A stretch of DNA of 6,208 nucleotides, taken from the NCBI GenBank assembly GCA_964528095.1, contig CAZGSG010000351.1:1-6208 (forward strand), written 5' to 3'. Below the pieces are notes generated by a model, which was given only the letters and a program-made list of their open reading frames with translations, was not told where the DNA came from and did not search any database. The stretch comes from CAZGSG01 sp964528095 (lineage in GTDB: Bacteria > Bacteroidota > Bacteroidia > Chitinophagales > Chitinophagaceae). Below are positions 6,163 through 6,208 of this stretch, in pieces. Numbering within the stretch: the first letter of the stretch is position 1; each line of letters opens with the position of its first letter. The translations under genes and the position numbers were made by a program.

Positions 6163-6208
6163 ATGAAATTGTGGACAAACAGGAAAATGCATAAGCGGGT
6201 TAGAAGCA
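6163..6208 (+). CDS. Possible 5' end of a gene running off the right edge (very uncertain)
   Basis: An ATG at 6163 opens a frame of 15 full codons that is still open at the window edge. It begins MKLWTNRKMHKRV, a basic stretch with no recognisable motif. A TTTG at 6126-6129 lies 17 nt before TATATTAA (6147-6154), a loose match to the Bacteroidetes -33/-7 promoter pattern, but this would leave almost no leader. The frame is too short to be evidence of coding by itself. The minus-strand frames at this edge are also open for part of the stretch. Confidence 0.15.
   Translation, partial: MKLWTNRKMHKRVRS

Noticed and set aside
6011..6208. Search for a promoter, CRISPR, tRNA or mobile-element end upstream of bphP
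   Set aside because: No repeat array, cloverleaf, transposase remnant or exact TAnnTTTG promoter at proper spacing was visible; only the palindrome at 6071-6086 stood out.

Overview
The window reads as chromosomal DNA of a Bacteroidetes bacterium, probably Chitinophagaceae or a close relative. This is inferred from gene content, moderate A+T richness, the near absence of Shine-Dalgarno sequences before the genes, and the style of the phytochrome and carotenoid proteins; no marker gene fixes the taxon. It holds two light-related modules side by side, carotenoid ring synthesis and hydroxylation on the left and a biliverdin-dependent phytochrome signalling module on the right.

Layout. Positions 71-1754 (+) carry crtZ (beta-carotene hydroxylase) and crtY (FAD-type lycopene cyclase, TTG start), 28 bp apart and almost certainly co-transcribed. 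Together they convert lycopene to beta-carotene and then zeaxanthin. The genes for earlier steps (phytoene synthase and desaturase) are not in the window and may lie to the left. Positions 1847-2284 (-) encode a small membrane protein of unknown function that converges on crtY. A 123-bp divergent intergenic region (2285-2407) separates it from bphO, a heme oxygenase (2408-2968, +).

From the right, and read on the minus strand, come a bacteriophytochrome histidine kinase (bphP, 5980 to 3731) and two single-domain response regulators (3738-3337 and 3337-2972). Their starts and stops overlap by 8 nt and 1 nt, so the three form a tight, translationally coupled operon. The operon ends 3 nt from the convergent end of bphO. 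Positions 6011-6208 hold no gene I can support, only a 7-2-7 palindrome upstream of bphP.

How it works together. BphO should cleave heme to biliverdin IX-alpha, which attaches to Cys12 of BphP (numbered from the ATG at 5980). Red/far-red light then controls autophosphorylation of His534 and phosphotransfer to Asp57 and/or Asp53 of the two receivers. Neither receiver has an output domain, so the downstream target is unseen. Proximity to crtZ-crtY suggests, but does not show, light control of carotenoid synthesis. Every recognised gene belongs to a known family; I see no wholly new system. The best leads are the carotenoid/phytochrome neighbourhood, the paired receivers and the unknown membrane protein.
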